Source: Pollenia angustigena
Taxonomy: Eukaryota; Arthropoda; Insecta; Diptera; Polleniidae
Length of the DNA stretch: 64,000 nt
Assembly: GCA_930367215.1 (NCBI GenBank)
Contig: OV884059.1
Location: 27,800,945-27,864,944, forward strand
Direction of reading: 5' to 3'
Notes under the pieces: model-generated
What the model saw: the letters and a program-made list of their open reading frames with translations, nothing else
What the model was told of the DNA's origin: nothing
Database searches by the model: none
Shown: positions 11,285-24,046 of the stretch, one piece after another
Layout of the letters: every line of letters begins with the position of its first letter
How positions within the stretch are numbered: position 1 is the stretch's first letter
Program-made: the position numbers and the translations under genes

Positions 11285-12940
11285 TACAAAACGTCAGAAT
11301 GAAAATTAAAAACGAAAGAAAAAATCGCCATGAAACCTATCAAGTTGAAAGACGAAGGGTCTTATTGGTGACACCGTCGCAATGTAGGTTGTATTTGCTT
11401 GTTTTATCGTTACTACAATGAAATGTGCTCTGATGAAACTAGGGATCTGGTTCTCGAAACCCGAACGTTTGTTCGTATTACATGTTTTTCCTCAAGAGTC
11501 CATCTTTTTGTAGTAGATTGGCCGGAGCATCGTACAACGCATTACAGGAAAAATTGGGTTTTTGGCCGGACCGTTCATATGTATGTGGAATAACCTTCCT
11601 GCTGAAGTCTTCCCCCTCACTGTCAACATGAATAAGCTTTAGTCTATCCTTCCTTATTTTCCTAGTTCCAACACAATGCAATGCATTAGTAGGGGTCATC
11701 CCTTAAGTGCTGGTCCCAACAAAAAAAATTTGCCAGATAAATTGATCGTTAGTTTACTTAACAGTTGGTTTTACAACTTGATCAAATTGTACAACAAGTC
11801 GCAACGTGTAGGTCCGCATAAGACGAAGAAACTCTCTGTAATGAATTAATCGAAAACAATCAGCCTTATTGAGAACAGAAGGTGAAACGCAACTGCAACT
11901 TCTAGTTATTTACGAGTTTCACTTGAGTTTATACCATAGACTCCTTTGAGGGACCACACATGACGCGACCATTTTGAGACCGGTTTGCAATGCATTGGAA
12001 ATCTGTTGCATTGAAACCGGCATGCAGGAAACCAGTGCTTGCGTTTCATCTGTTCTCAAAGAAAATCGAAATGATTTTGATAATTTCATTACATTTGGTT
12101 ACAATTTAGATTGCAGGGTGTGTGGAAAACGATTGAAACTAGTTTCAAAACAATAATTTCTAAAGGCTTTCCTTGCAGTTGCGTTTTACCGTCTGTTCTG
12201 GGCCTAAATGTTTTTCTATACCTATTTTAAAGAAATTATTTTAAATTTTAAGATTTAAAAAATATTTCTTTTTAGGCTTTCATTGATTGATTTGTCTTCG
12301 TGTTCGTATAAGTTTTATTATTCGCTAAATTTATATTTTAGCAATTTTACTCTTATCTTAAACCAAACGATTTGGTAGTCGTTTATTTTAGTTATTTTTT
12401 TGTGATTGCTATTAAGCAGACCTGGATTGCATTTTGTGTTTCTTGTTTTTTTTTTTATTTATTTTTCTTCAATTTTAATTTCGTCTTGCCTTTACAGGGC
12501 TCACTCACGTGAGAGAACATGTTTTGTTATTGTTGTTGCTAAAAATGTTGTTAAAGTTGTTTTGCTTTTTTTTGTTGTTTTCTGTTTCAACTCTATTAAA
12601 TATTTACAGACGATGTTAGTTAGTTCGTTTCTACAATTCGTAGGAAATCGTTGTCTGTTAAAGGGGAGTTTCAATATTTATTAAACGATTATCGGTGTGC
12701 GTGTGTGTGTGTGTGTATGAAAATAATTTTCGGTTTTTTTTTTGTTGTTGTTAATTGTCGTGTGTGTGTTGATTTAGTTTTTTTTTTTAAAGTAATACTG
12801 CTGTACTTACGATCAGTGTTTTTTAATGATTTCTTTACTATGGCTTTTTTAGTTAATTAATCATAATTAAGATAAAGAAAAATTTGTGTTAAAAAATTCG
12901 TGTTAAGTTTGTGCAATATTAGTAAAAAAATAATAGGCTT
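11285..12940. other. Intergenic DNA, no gene seen
   Basis: Somewhat richer in GC up to 12.2 kb, but frames are short (60-92 codons) and without motifs. A (GT)n microsatellite lies at 12695-12717. No element boundaries are recognised. Confidence 0.4.
12695..12717. repeat. (GT)n microsatellite
   Basis: A short, nearly uninterrupted run of alternating g and t. Confidence 0.85.
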
Positions 12941-13750
12941 AAGTCCAGTTTACCAACGCAGCTCCAAATAAAAAAAAAAGTACATAGGGTTATAGAAAAT
13001 TGAAAAATAAGAAGAAAAAATAAAATGACAAAATTCTCGGAAACGCATAGTTTCAGAGTTATGGACCTTTGAAGTTTTCATATAAATCTGCGATTTCCCA
13101 CTACATTTTTGAACGTATATAGCCAATATTGGTATCATTTAAAAGCTTTTGAATAAATTTTTCTAGATATAAACATTTTATTTAAAAATGTTTAATCCAT
13201 TAAGGAGCCGGCTATGCGGAGAAGATTTATTTAGCGAAGCCGGTGTTTGTTATACCATAGAGGAGAAAATCCCTGCGCCCGGCCGAAGGCCGGCTATGCA
13301 GAGAAGCTTTAGTTAGCGAAGCCGGTATTTGTCATACCATAGAGGAGAAAATCCTTGTGCCCGGCCGAAGGCCGGCTATGCAGAGAAGCTTTATTTAGAG
13401 AAGCTGGGGTTTATTTAATTACATTTTTATTACCTAGTGCACTTCCGTAACATTTTGATATAAATTTTGTAAAAACTGTATTAGGAGCTAAAGAGTTAAA
13501 AAGTTTTTAATAAATTTAGCATTTCCAGAAAGATCTGTTCAAATGCTTTCAAATAATACCAATATTGGCCATATACGTTCAGAAATGTAGAGGGAAATCG
13601 GAAGTTTATATGAAAACTTCAGAGGTCCATAACTCGGAAACTATGCGTTTCCGAGAATTTTGCCATTTTATTTTTTCTTCTTATTTTTCGATTTTCTATT
13701 ACCCTATGTACTTTTTTTTTTATTTGGAGCTGCGTTGGTAAACTGGACTT
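12941..13750. repeat. Foldback element, 810 bp, with minisatellite loop
   Basis: The left arm starts aagtccagtttaccaacgca and the right arm ends tgcgttggtaaactggactt, with long complementary arms of over 200 bp each, including 'aaaactccgaaacgcatag'-type sequence on both sides. The loop carries the 82-bp minisatellite array. There is no coding frame. Confidence 0.8.
13203..13408 (+). repeat. 82-bp minisatellite array, locus 2
   Basis: 'gctatgc' recurs at 13211, 13293 and 13375, giving a period of exactly 82 bp twice. Each unit carries complementary ends (agccgg ... ccggct) around 'gagaagctttagttagcga', so a unit can fold as a hairpin. About 2.5 units are present in the plus orientation. Confidence 0.85.
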
Positions 13751-15501
13751 GTTCCAAATAATATTCTTTTATACCTACATATTAAAATCATTAAAAAGTT
13801 TGAAAATCGTTTAAATTGCTTTTTGTAGGTTTTTGATGTAAAATATAATTACTTCATTATCTTTTGTAAATTTTGATTATTTTAAAAGCAAGAGAGAGAT
13901 AAACATATGCTAGGTATTTTTCTAGCCTAGCTTATAAATTTAGACTGCATACATATGTATATAAAAATATGTATTTACATATGTACCTACCTACATATGT
14001 ATATAATATTAAAATATTTACCTACCTTCCTACCTATATACAAAAATACATACTTAGGTACATTGTTTATCAATAAACAAGAAATTATACTACCTATTAG
14101 ATATACATACATATTTTCTATTGTTTTAATCTTAAAAAAGGAAAACAAATTACAAAACATAATAAAATTAGGTACAAAGTTATAGCTAAAGGCTTTTTAT
14201 GTTAATGTTGCGGACACGTTAACGTTGCGTTAGACTTCAACCTTTGGTAGTTATTAAAAATACGTAAACGAATGCGTTATCGAAATGTGGGCTGATTTCA
14301 TAAACGCAGTATTGCAAAGCATCACTAAAACAAATGCGTTGACAAGGCATCACAAATTAACCCAATGCACGAATTTTGCAACTGTTGTGCAGTCAATATA
14401 GGTACCACATAGTAGTAACCATGCAATTATGAACTCAAAGCATTGTGTACAGCTTATGAAGTTATTCCTTTTAGTGTTGCATTGCAATACTGTTTTAATG
14501 AAGTTAGCCGTGCTCAGAACAGAAAATTTGACAAAAATTTGAAGTTGATTTCAACAAAAGACTTCATTAAACAGATTCATCCTACAACCAAGAAGAAATA
14601 ATACCGATAGATTCAGTGTTGTTTACCTCTACCTTTAGGTAAAAATGTAATTAAAATAATTGGTAAACATAAATAAATTCTTAAAAAATGTGAAGAATGT
14701 TTTAAATTTTGTGCAATTAGTCAATAAAATAATATTACAGCACTCACTGTTAATAACATTTAGGTTTTTATTTCTCTGCCCCAATATTGTATGTTTTCCT
14801 GATTTCTTTTAATTTGTTATTCTTTTTCTCTCTGTTGTTTGAGTTTGGTTCAGGGTTGGCAAAACTGACACAATTGCACTTTTTTTTTACTAATTAAACT
14901 CGAAAACTACAATGGTACGCCAATGGCTAATTTAGTACAATTAAGGAATCTTCCCAGTTTCAGAAATTTGTCAAATTTTAAATTTAGTATCATTGGCTGC
15001 ATCAAAATACCTAAATCAACTTGAAATTGTCAACTTGATAAAAGAAATAAACCACAATTCGTGTATCAGCTTCAGTCGGATTCATATTATTCATATTCAT
15101 AAAAAGGATGTGATAGATAAATTAAATATAACTGAGTAACATCTTTATTTAGAAGCAAATTATCTACCATTGAGCGATGTTAACTGTGGAACTGATGTAA
15201 AACTATATATAGAAACGCAATCTATCGGGCATGTTTTAGAAATCGAAATCACGTAAAATTAAAATCAAACAAATTTTGAAAACTCTGAATTGTTTAATGC
15301 TCATAATAATATTTCTTTTATATACCTCATACATACTTTGAGGACCACTTTCCTCTACGTTATCAACAAAAAATCAATTGAAAAAATTCATCGAATTCAA
15401 CTTCAAGTGATTTCGATTTCAAGAAAATGGCCGTATATATGTAGTTATTTAAAATATATACAAAAGTTGATGGATAGTACCTATATAATTATATAAAATC
15501 A
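13751..15501. other. AT-rich intergenic DNA, no gene seen
   Basis: Contains tacata-rich stretches (13.95-14.15 kb) and a slightly more complex stretch at 14.2-14.6 kb, but no frame above 76 codons and no recognised element. The frames at 13955-14185 and 15290-15496 follow AT-rich composition only. Confidence 0.4.
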
Positions 15502-15980
15502 GGTACCGTAACAGTTATTATTTTTTTCATAAAAGTCAGATGATAACAGCTATTATTTGATTTTTATTTCTTTGAACAAAAATAACAGTTATTTTTTGAT
15601 TTTTGATTTTTTCGAGCAAAAATAAAAGTTATTCTATAAAAGAAATGTACGTGTTTTAAAATTGACTTTGTTTATTTTAATGTGCATAAGAAACCCCAAT
15701 GAAGATTACACAATCAAATAAACATTTAAAGTCAACTTAATTATTATTACACGTACATTTCTGTATAGAATAACTTTTATTTTTGCTCGAAAAAATAAAA
15801 ATCAAAAAATAACTGTTAATTTTGATCGAATAAATAAAAATAAAATTTTTAAAAATCAGTATATTTTATCATAGGCAAGTTCATAAGGATCAATATGGTA
15901 TATTTGAATAAGTTTTTCGACATTTACTTCTATATGATTTTTTTGTTTTAAAATTCCAATATACAGTTGTTTTCGTTCCT
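15502..15980. mobile_element. Long-TIR element, Mutator-like, copy 1
   Basis: Almost the whole element is two inverted arms with 'tttttcgagcaaaaataaaa', 'gttattctataaaagaaatg' and 'tacgtg' on the left and their inverses on the right. The left end is ggtaccgtaacagttatt. It is flanked by ataaaatca and ataaaatac, a plausible decayed 9-bp duplication. Better preserved copy at 47248-47763. Confidence 0.65.
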
Positions 15981-16050
15981 GCATAAAATACAAACGTTTC
16001 TACCTATTGGGAAATATCTGCTTCTTTGTCTGAATTTACGCCATAAAAGT

Positions 16051-16139
16051 TTTCTTTCAGAAAGCCTGAGTTTATGGGTAAGAGAAGAGAAAATAGAAGC
16101 ATGTTCTCTTCCCCTCTCACCAATAAACTCAGATTTTCA
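16051..16139. repeat. Short foldback with CTGAGTTTAT arms
   Basis: 'cagaaagcctgagtttat' and 'ataaactcagatttt' are inverted counterparts around a core gagaagagaaaa...ttctcttcccctctc. The foldback at 21637-21734 has nearly the same arms. Confidence 0.55.
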
Positions 16140-16239
16140 AACTATCTACCAAATTCGAATGAAATTTAAAACATAGATATATCCCTTTAAAGATAGACAC
16201 ATAAGCTAAGAATGTTTTCAAAATGGGATTACATGAAAG

Positions 16240-16273
16240 GAGAACGTAGCAGCACACGGCGGGTATCCGCTAG
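16240..16273 (+). repeat. Possible Helitron-like 3' end
   Basis: A short GC-rich hairpin-like stretch (acggcgggtatccg) is followed directly by CTAG and then T, the arrangement seen at Helitron 3' ends. The 5' end (TC...) was not identified, so the extent of the element is unknown. Confidence 0.3.
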
Positions 16274-17314
16274 TTGAAAATAACGTTGTCATTCAGTTTA
16301 AAAGTTTTGCGATGTTTTAAAAAGAAAATTAATCTTTAAAATTGTTTAGTAAATTTAGTCCGGAAAATGTGAATGGAAAAACTTACAGTATAGAACCACT
16401 TTTAATAACAATGTCTCCAATAGAATGTCAACATTTTGCTATTGCTGACATTGATAAATAAAATTTAATTTATGTATCAGGGATTTCGTGACAACAATTT
16501 CGAAAATAAAAAATTAGGCAAATGAATTAATAAGCGTACTCAAGATGGGTAGTGTGCAAAAGATGCAAATGTGTCGTTCATAAGTGAGCGTGATTTCAAC
16601 AGACAGATATACAGACGAAGTTGTAAAAATCGACTTAGATTTACTCAAAAGCTGTATGGGGTTTTAGATAAATATTAAAGTATAAGTATACCTTCTTCAC
16701 AACTTTTAGTGGTGGAGGGTATAAAAAAATCTTAGAACACTTAAGGTCAAAAAAGTACAATTTTAAAAGGCTGTAGCTACAATTCTAAAATGCTCAATGC
16801 CATCCCTGGCTTGGTTTATTTTTGTGATCTTTAATAAGTATGTACATACTACCTACTTTGATTTGCATTTTGGAATTAGTTAAAAATTGTAAAATAAATA
16901 GGTATAATTTGGAATGTAAAACATGTCTAGATTATAGACAGATTTCTCTTTCTTCCTGTCTTGAACGTTGTCTGCTGTTTTTTTAAATATTTTTTTTAGT
17001 AAAATTTTAACAAAGAAAACCTATTCTTTAAATAAATTGTAAAATGCACGTTAAACGAAACTTTAAATATCTACATACTTACATATTTCTATACTTTTTA
17101 ATGAAATAACTAAAAATTAAAATTAAAAAAAAACTTGCAGAATTCCAATATTTGTAAACAAATGTTAAACAATATGAAAGTTTAATTGAACATTAATAAA
17201 AATAAAGCAAAATAAAAGAAAATTGAAAAAAATTATATTTTATTCATTGTTGGGTGTTGTAAAGAAAGAAACAATTTTTTAAAAAACAAAAACTTTAATA
17301 AAAAATTAACTAAA
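16274..17314. other. Region upstream of cytospin; no separate gene seen
   Basis: AT-rich DNA with a fragment (16676-16722) ending gtggtggagggtataaaa like the dispersed repeat at 3037-3722. The last few hundred bases should include the cytospin 5' UTR. No TATA box or start site can be chosen with confidence. Confidence 0.4.
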
Positions 17315-20300
17315 ATGATAAAATTAAAATCCCTGTTCCGTAGAGGACAGACAGCCTCTCAAAACTCCTCAACATCAACAAAGCATTCCAGTAATAATAA
17401 TCGCAATAAATCCCAGTCTACCCAGTCCCTGAATACCGCCATTGACAACGAAGAAAAACAGAAAACAGCTGCTGCCAACTCATCATCAACGAAATTTTAT
17501 CCGGCTGTTCAAAATCCCCTAATTAATATTGAAGGTTCTTCCTCGGAAAGAGCCGTAGATGTGGGTGATGATCATTTAACAACCAGTAACAGTGAAAGTT
17601 TGGATAATAAAACTATAAGCCAAACAGCACAACACGCTAATACTTTGCCTCATAAAAAACAAAAGGGTACCACACCCAAAAAGGGACAAAAGCAACCGAA
17701 ACCATTACCCTCTGGCACTAGCCATACAAATAAAAAGTTAACAGAATCTTCAACGCCAGCTACAAGCGATGTAATGTCTTCAATGGCTGCTGTGGTTCCC
17801 GGTCAACAAACAACTTCGGTGGGCTCTGTTAAGAATAACAATTTTAATACAGCATCCTCCATAACATCTTCACACTCCAATCCGACTTTGGCCTCAAATA
17901 CATCTGCAAATAACTCGGGCAATAATGTGTCCAGTGATTTGTATGCCATAAATCCAGCATTTATGGCTGCGGCAGCTGCTGCCAGTTATCAGTTATTAAA
18001 TAACGAACAGCAACAGATTTTAGAGGTATGTTTTTTTTCAATTATTATTTTATTTAAATTTCATAAAAAAATTGTTTACTTTTAACAAATTTTAGGCTAC
18101 CAATAGCAAAATGCAGGAGCTACAATCACAACTGGATCGATTGGGTCGTGAAAAACTGCTGGCAGAATCACATGTTAACGAATTGTTGCCGTATCAGAAT
18201 GAAGTGACCAAACTTAAACAGGAACTTATGAAAATGCAGGTAAAGTGGAAGAATGATAAACTAGAAAATAAGAAGAATCGAAATATTTTTTAAACTTTAA
18301 CGAAAACTTACTGGTTAAGGAGAAAAGTTTAAAATTCAATGTCTGAATAAACATGTTTCGCTTAGTTTTTACAGGACCAGAACTTGAATTTCTTAAATCA
18401 AATGACTTAAATTATTTAAATATTGCTTTAGTTCAGTTAGTCTGTGTTCATACGGCTCATGTCTTATTGACAAGATTGCTACTTTATTGGCGAGAGGGAC
18501 AAGGGGAAAAGAAACGAGTGCACAGATGCATGTACTGTCTTTACGTTTTGCTTTCTTATTCGTTGTTTAATTTTGTTTTTGTTTTCAATATCAAATAAAA
18601 CAAAATAAAAAAACCTGTCGTCAACCTGACATGATTCATTTGAACGCCAATTCATGTTCAAAGAAGAAAAAGGAAGAATCTTGTCAATAAGACATGAGCC
18701 GTCTGAACTCAGACTTATGAAAAAAAAAGAAAAAAAAAAAAACAATTTTTCGTTAGGTTTTTTTTAATGGCATTAATTTAATTTTTTCTTTAGATTTCTC
18801 ACTTATTTTAAATTTTTGATAGTAAAAAGTTTCGCTAAATCTCTTTAATGGAGAAATTTAAAGTATATCGTTGCAGGAATTAAAGAACGCTGTAACTGAC
18901 AAAACATAAAACGTTCACCAGAGCCAGAAAACCTGTATGAAAGAAAGTAGGAAAAAATTCATATCACAAGAACTATACAACTTAGGAACATGATTTTAAA
19001 ACGAATTTTTATATTTTCTCGTTTATATTGGCTCTGAACATTTCCTCTCAAGTCTTTTATTCCCGGCGATTCTGCGGCTTACGGTAAACGATTTTTTTCT
19101 TTTTTGCGTAAGTGAATTTTTTTTTCATTATACAAATATGGGACCGGGACCAATTTACGCAGTATTTTGTTCTGATAAAAATGATGCAAAAAAAACTAAA
19201 TAGGGAGTTCCCGACATAATTTTTAATTTTTTTTTTTAATATTTTGTCAAATTCCCAGTTTTCCTTTAAATTTTCAATTTGTTATTTAAAATTCCAACCG
19301 ATTATTTAAAGCTTTTGCTTTAAACTAATGTAATTAAAAAAGAAAATTTAAATAAATATTATTTTCACTTCATCTTTGTTACAATAATTTAACAAATAGA
19401 ATTTGATATTTAATTCACATGTAAGAAAGAAAAAACGAGAATTACAGATATTTTGTTCTGTTAAGTCAGTCATGAAACCGCAATTCGAAAACATTTCATT
19501 CGAAAACTGGCAAAAAAAAGCTCAATAACAAATTTTAACTAGAAAACCTCAAATTGATTAAAAAAACGAAACAATAACAAAAAATCTAAGCAAAACAACA
19601 AAAATGTTACTAAAAGTACTGGGAGCTCATCAAAAGTAATAGAAAAAATAACAACAAATAGAATAATTGTTTAAAAATGTTACAGGAAAAGCATGACTGG
19701 GCCGAAGTCAAGCAGTTAGTTTGTTTGACTTTTGTAAAAAGTGGGTGTTAAATTTCTCGGATTTTAAGTAAAAATAATTTTATTTTCTATCATTTAACAA
19801 CAGAGTGTCCAAGAGAAAAATCAATTGGAAATTGCTAACTTGAAATATGAAAATGAATCATTAAGAAATCGTTTAAGAGACGTTGTAAATTCGCCACTAT
19901 CTGATGCGGAAAAACATCAAATCATACAAGACTCACAGCGTTTGCACAGCTCAGCACCAGCATCTATAGCTTTACCAACAGTAATTAAAAAAAATTATTA
20001 TTTTAAAAGCTTAATTAATTAAAATTATTTCTTTTTCCCCCCAAAAGAGCACTGACAATGATAATGGTGGCACACCTTGTCTTACACCCGACTGGGATAA
20101 ACATTCCTCGTCCAGTGAAATTTCTGTAGCTTGTTTACAGGATAAAATCATACAAATGGAAGAAACTCATTACTCAACCAATGAAGAATTACAAGCAACT
20201 CTCCAGGAATTATCTGATTTGCAGGTACAACTAAGCGATGCACATGCTGAAAACGAGCGCTTGGCCGAAGAGAAAGATGTTTTGTTCCAATCTTTATGTA

Positions 20301-23300
20301 GGCAAACAGAAAAACTAAATGAATCCCGTACTCAAATCAATAACCTTCAAGAACTTTTGCTAAGAGATGCCAAACAAAATAGTGCTGCCGAAGAAGTAGC
20401 CAATACAGAGCGTGAAAAAAAATTAATGGATTTAATTAAAAGTGCTCAAGATGAACGTGAGGCCGTTTTAGTAAAACACGAGGAACTTAATAATGAATTA
20501 CAGGAAATGCGTCAATCGCATGAAGCTCAAAATCTAGAACAAGCTCGCTTAAGAGAACGTATTGCTCTTCTAGAATCTTCCATTGATGCTGAGCATGCCC
20601 AACGCAAGCAAATGGAAACACAGCTATTAACCGCCAAAGAGGAAATATCTCATGGTCTTATAGAAATCAATCGTTTGACCACTTTGTTGGAGAACGCTAA
20701 AGCTAAAATAGAAGAACTAGAGCAAGATCTAGCAAGAGGAGATAAAACCGATCTTAGCGATCTCTTGGATACAGCCCGCAAAGAAAAAGATGTTTTGGAG
20801 GAAAAAGTAGCCGAATTGCAAGATCAATGGTCCCGCAGTCAGGCTGAGGCCAGTCGCTTTAAAGAACAATTAACCGATGTCTCGGAAGAATTAAAAGTCT
20901 CCAAAAATAACGCCAAATGTGCTCTCTCACATCTTGAATATCGTTTTGAACAATTACAACAAGAAAAAGACAAACTTTCTCTGGAAAATCAACAACTTTG
21001 TGAAACAACTTCCGAGCTACAAGTTCAATGCAAATGCCATTTGGAAGATAAAACTAAACTACAAAATCTTTTGGCAGAAACTCAAAAACATCTTTCAGAA
21101 ACGGAACGTAAACTCAACGATACTCAAACTCAACTAGAAGATTTGCAGCAATTACGCAAACAGGAGGTGGAGGAATGGCAACAGTTCCAATCGGATTTAC
21201 TGATGACGGTACGTGTGGCCAATGATTTTAAGACTGAAGCTTTAAGTGCTAGAGAACAATTGGTATTGGATAATAAAACTCAAAAGGAGAAAATAAGAAT
21301 GCTAGAACAACAAATTGAAAAATTAACCAAACAACGTAAGATTATAAATTTGTAATAAATTAATAAATATTTGTTTTTATACTTTTTTTTAAAATAATTT
21401 TTAGAGCAACAACAAACTGAAACCCAACAATCTGTGTTGTCTACTGTGCAACAAGAAATGGCCTCAAGGCGCAGTAAAATTGGCAGCTTTTCCAGACAGG
21501 ACTCTAGACTATCAGTAAAAACTTTAATTGAAAGTATAGAAAATAATAAACAGGTAACAAAGCTGATCTCTTTACATTCGACTCTAAGTTAGGTACTCTA
21601 CTGAAAATTACTCAGTTCAGCTTCAAACTATGAAAGTTTTCTTGCAGAAAGTCTGAGTTTTTGATGAGAGGGAAGATAATATGCTACTATTCTCTCACCT
21701 CGTATCAATAAATTCAGACTTTCTGAAAGAAAGCATTAATAACGTGAACCCAGACTTACTAGAATAAACTAAAAACGTGGCTATTGATATGACTACATAC
21801 CAAACTAGAAACTAGTCTATAAACTGGACTACTCTTTTTAGGCCCGTTTTCACAACTTACCGATAGCTAAAAGTAGACTTTAAACTTTTACGGCCGATAA
21901 AATTCTACCTTTAGCTATCGGTAAGTTGTGAAAACGGGCCTTAACTGAACTACAAGCTAAAAATAAACTAAACTAAAAGTAGTCAACAAGCTGGTTACAA
22001 ATTAACTACAAACTTGACTACTGCAAACTAAAGTTGTCTTCAAAAAGTATTATTATATATTTAGATTAAAAACTAAACTACAAGCAAGACTCAAACTAGG
22101 CTACAAAATTATTAACAAACTTTAAAACAAACTTGACATACTGGATTATAAGACTAGATTAGAAACTAAACAATAATCTTGGCAATAACACAGACTACAA
22201 ATTTGATTAATGAGAACACGTCGAACACCTGTCCCGCGTGCAACCAGGGGCCACACGACACACCACACCTGTTTAACTGCCCTGTAAGCCTACTCAACTG
22301 GTTCCCAGGTCTCTTTGGGCTCATCCTGTGGAAGCAGCGACCTTCCTGAACCTGGTAGCCAACACAGCAGTACTGCTACAACAACAAACTTGATTATAAG
22401 CTACACTTAAAAGTAGACTATACCACAAACTAGGCTGTAATGTTGTATTAACTAGAATATAGACTTAATTTTTTGTTTATAAGTTATATGTATGTTTATG
22501 CATTTATCTTTATTTATTTTAGACTGCAAAACCAGAAGAACCCGAATCTCGTTATAGTTCTTCCTCCAGCATAAATAGTAGCACTGCACCCGAAATTACA
22601 ACTAGTACTATGCCTTTAAGCAATACTAACACTAATACCACTGACTGGTCAGAAAATGTAAGTCGTCATCAAGAATATCTTCTCATTTTTCTTTAACCAC
22701 CTTTTCTTAAATTTCTTTTAGGTTTCTTCTCGCTTAACTCCTTTAATAGGCAGCTTAAATAACACAACAACTACAACGGCAGCTTGTACACCAAATACAA
22801 ATAATACCACAACCTCTTTGGTATCATCTTTAAATACTACAGCAACCAAAGGTCCTTTAAGGGAACAACAACAGCAACAATCTAATATACATATTAGTAG
22901 TTTAAACAACGTTTCCAAATCTTTGCTAAGTGGTATGACAATTTTTTTTTTTTAATTAATTGGTTTCTTAATGACTTCGTTTCTTCTGTCGTTTTAGGCG
23001 AACGAAAGGATCCTTTAAATATGCTGGCTAAAAATGGTGGTTCCAAACGTAATGCTTTATTAAAATGGTGTCAAAATAAAACCGTAGGCTATCGCAATAT
23101 CGACATCACAAATTTCAGCTCATCCTGGAATGATGGTTTAGCATTTTGTGCAATTTTACATTCCTATTTACCGGATCGCATTCCTTATGATACTTTAAGT
23201 CCAGCTAATAAACGACGTAACTTTTCATTGGCATTTGCTGCCGCCGAATCGGTGGGCATAACCACAACCTTGGTATTAAGCCTAGCAGCTCTCTATTTTA

Positions 23301-23432
23301 AGAATATGGGGTATTAATATTTTTCTGTTTTTTGTTTTCCAGAATATCAATGACATGTGTCAAATTGAACGTCCCGATTGGACTCAAGTAATGTCTTATG
23401 TTACTGCTATTTATAAACATTTTGAAACTTAA
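17315..23432 (+). CDS. Cytospin (SPECC1/SPECC1L family), coiled coil plus CH domain
   Basis: Cytoskeletal adaptor that in the known family links actin and microtubules during cell division and migration. Ten exons fit GT..AG rules with matching phases: 17315-18025, 18096-18239, 19686-19714, 19806-19980, 20048-21335, 21405-21553, 22523-22657, 22722-22932, 22998-23272 and 23343-23432, encoding about 1068 aa. Residues 1-237 are a Ser/Thr/Asn-rich disordered head with a short Ala run. From about 240 to 790 the chain is a long coiled coil, including the conserved [16 protein letters not shown] and [16 protein letters not shown] stretch. Residues about 790-945 are low-complexity. From about 955 to the end is one calponin-homology domain ([32 protein letters not shown]-like KRRNFSLAF, then [17 protein letters not shown]), the cytospin C-terminal hallmark. 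The third exon (29 nt) is the least certain part of the model. Introns hold a LINE fragment and several foldbacks. A polyadenylation signal lies 320 bp after the stop. Confidence 0.92.
18438..18716. repeat. MITE in cytospin intron 2
   Basis: 'acggctcatgtcttattgac' on the left is matched by its inverse 'gtcaataagacatgagccgt' on the right, bounded by agtctg and cagact. It is 279 bp with no coding capacity, inside the 1.4-kb second intron. Confidence 0.75.
18717..19685. other. Remainder of cytospin intron 2
   Basis: AT-rich intron sequence. No frame, element boundary or other structure is recognised. Confidence 0.5.
21637..21734. repeat. Short foldback in cytospin intron 6
   Basis: Arms 'cagaaagtctgagttttt' and 'aattcagactttctg' flank a core gagagggaagata...attctctcacctcg. 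The arms resemble those of 16051-16139. Confidence 0.6.
21841..21940. mobile_element. 100-bp palindromic MITE, TTA duplication
   Basis: Ends ggcccgttttcacaacttac and its exact inverse, with 'cgatagctaaa' continuing the arm. It is preceded and followed by TTA, consistent with a Harbinger-type target duplication. It lies in cytospin intron 6. Confidence 0.75.
22209..22386 (+). mobile_element. 3' fragment of a non-LTR retrotransposon (I/Loa-like)
   Basis: A GC-rich island in an AT-rich intron translates to [18 protein letters not shown] with the C..C..H..C spacing of the C-terminal zinc motif of I/Loa-type LINE ORF2, followed by a region like 'LW..P...A.FL'. The fragment ends in a short (caa)n-like tail. 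Flanks caaatttgatta and caaacttgatta look like a 12-bp target duplication with one change. It is heavily 5'-truncated. Confidence 0.6.
22387..22522. repeat. Degenerate CTACAAACTAGA-type low-complexity DNA
   Basis: Part of a patchwork of 'actacaaactagac'-like phrases found throughout intron 6 (21770-22450) and again at 25370-25420 and 25920-26030. It has no fixed period. Confidence 0.4.
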
Positions 23433-23754
23433 GTTTATTTTTCTATTCGTTCTCTCTCTTACAACTTAATATTAGTTTTAAATTTAACTTAATCTAAAAA
23501 AAAAAAAAAAAAATAACTTCAAAACAAATGTTAACTTATTTTTATTGTTAACACTTGGTATACATTAAATGTTATTAATTTAATTTTTTTATTAACTATA
23601 AGACATGGCCTAATTTTTAAATTATCTTTTTTTTTAGAAAAACAAACCAAATTTTAGTTTTTTTTTTTTTGTTTTATATCTCTTTGTACCTTTTAGACAC
23701 CTATCCCTGCTATTTTTCTTATAATTTTATTATTTATTTTATATATTTTTATTA

Positions 23755-23760
23755 AATAAA
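23755..23760 (+). terminator. Cytospin polyadenylation signal
   Basis: AATAAA about 320 bp after the cytospin stop, following a T-rich 3' UTR. Further AATAAA motifs follow at 23.88-23.92 kb. Confidence 0.5.
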
Positions 23761-24046
23761 ATATTCGTAATAAATTTTTTAAGAAACAAAAAAAAAAATG
23801 TAAATATTGCTACTAAAAAAAATCAAAACACCAATTACTAAAAAAAAAAAAGAATTTTAATTTATTTTTGATAAAAAAAAGAGAAATAAACGAAAAATTT
23901 TGAAAATATTACAATAAACACAAAATAATTTATAAATATTTGTTTGATTTTCTATTAAAGAACAAGTACTTTTGGTTTGTATATAAGGATATTAATCGGA
24001 TATATGTACATTCTAAACATTAGATTAAAAACTAGACCCTATTTAA

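Noticed and set aside
13203..13408. CRISPR array
   Set aside because: The 82-bp direct repeats have no spacers and the context is clearly insect DNA.
20919..21137. 72-codon frame inside the cytospin coiled-coil exon
   Set aside because: Shadow frame of the coiled-coil exon.
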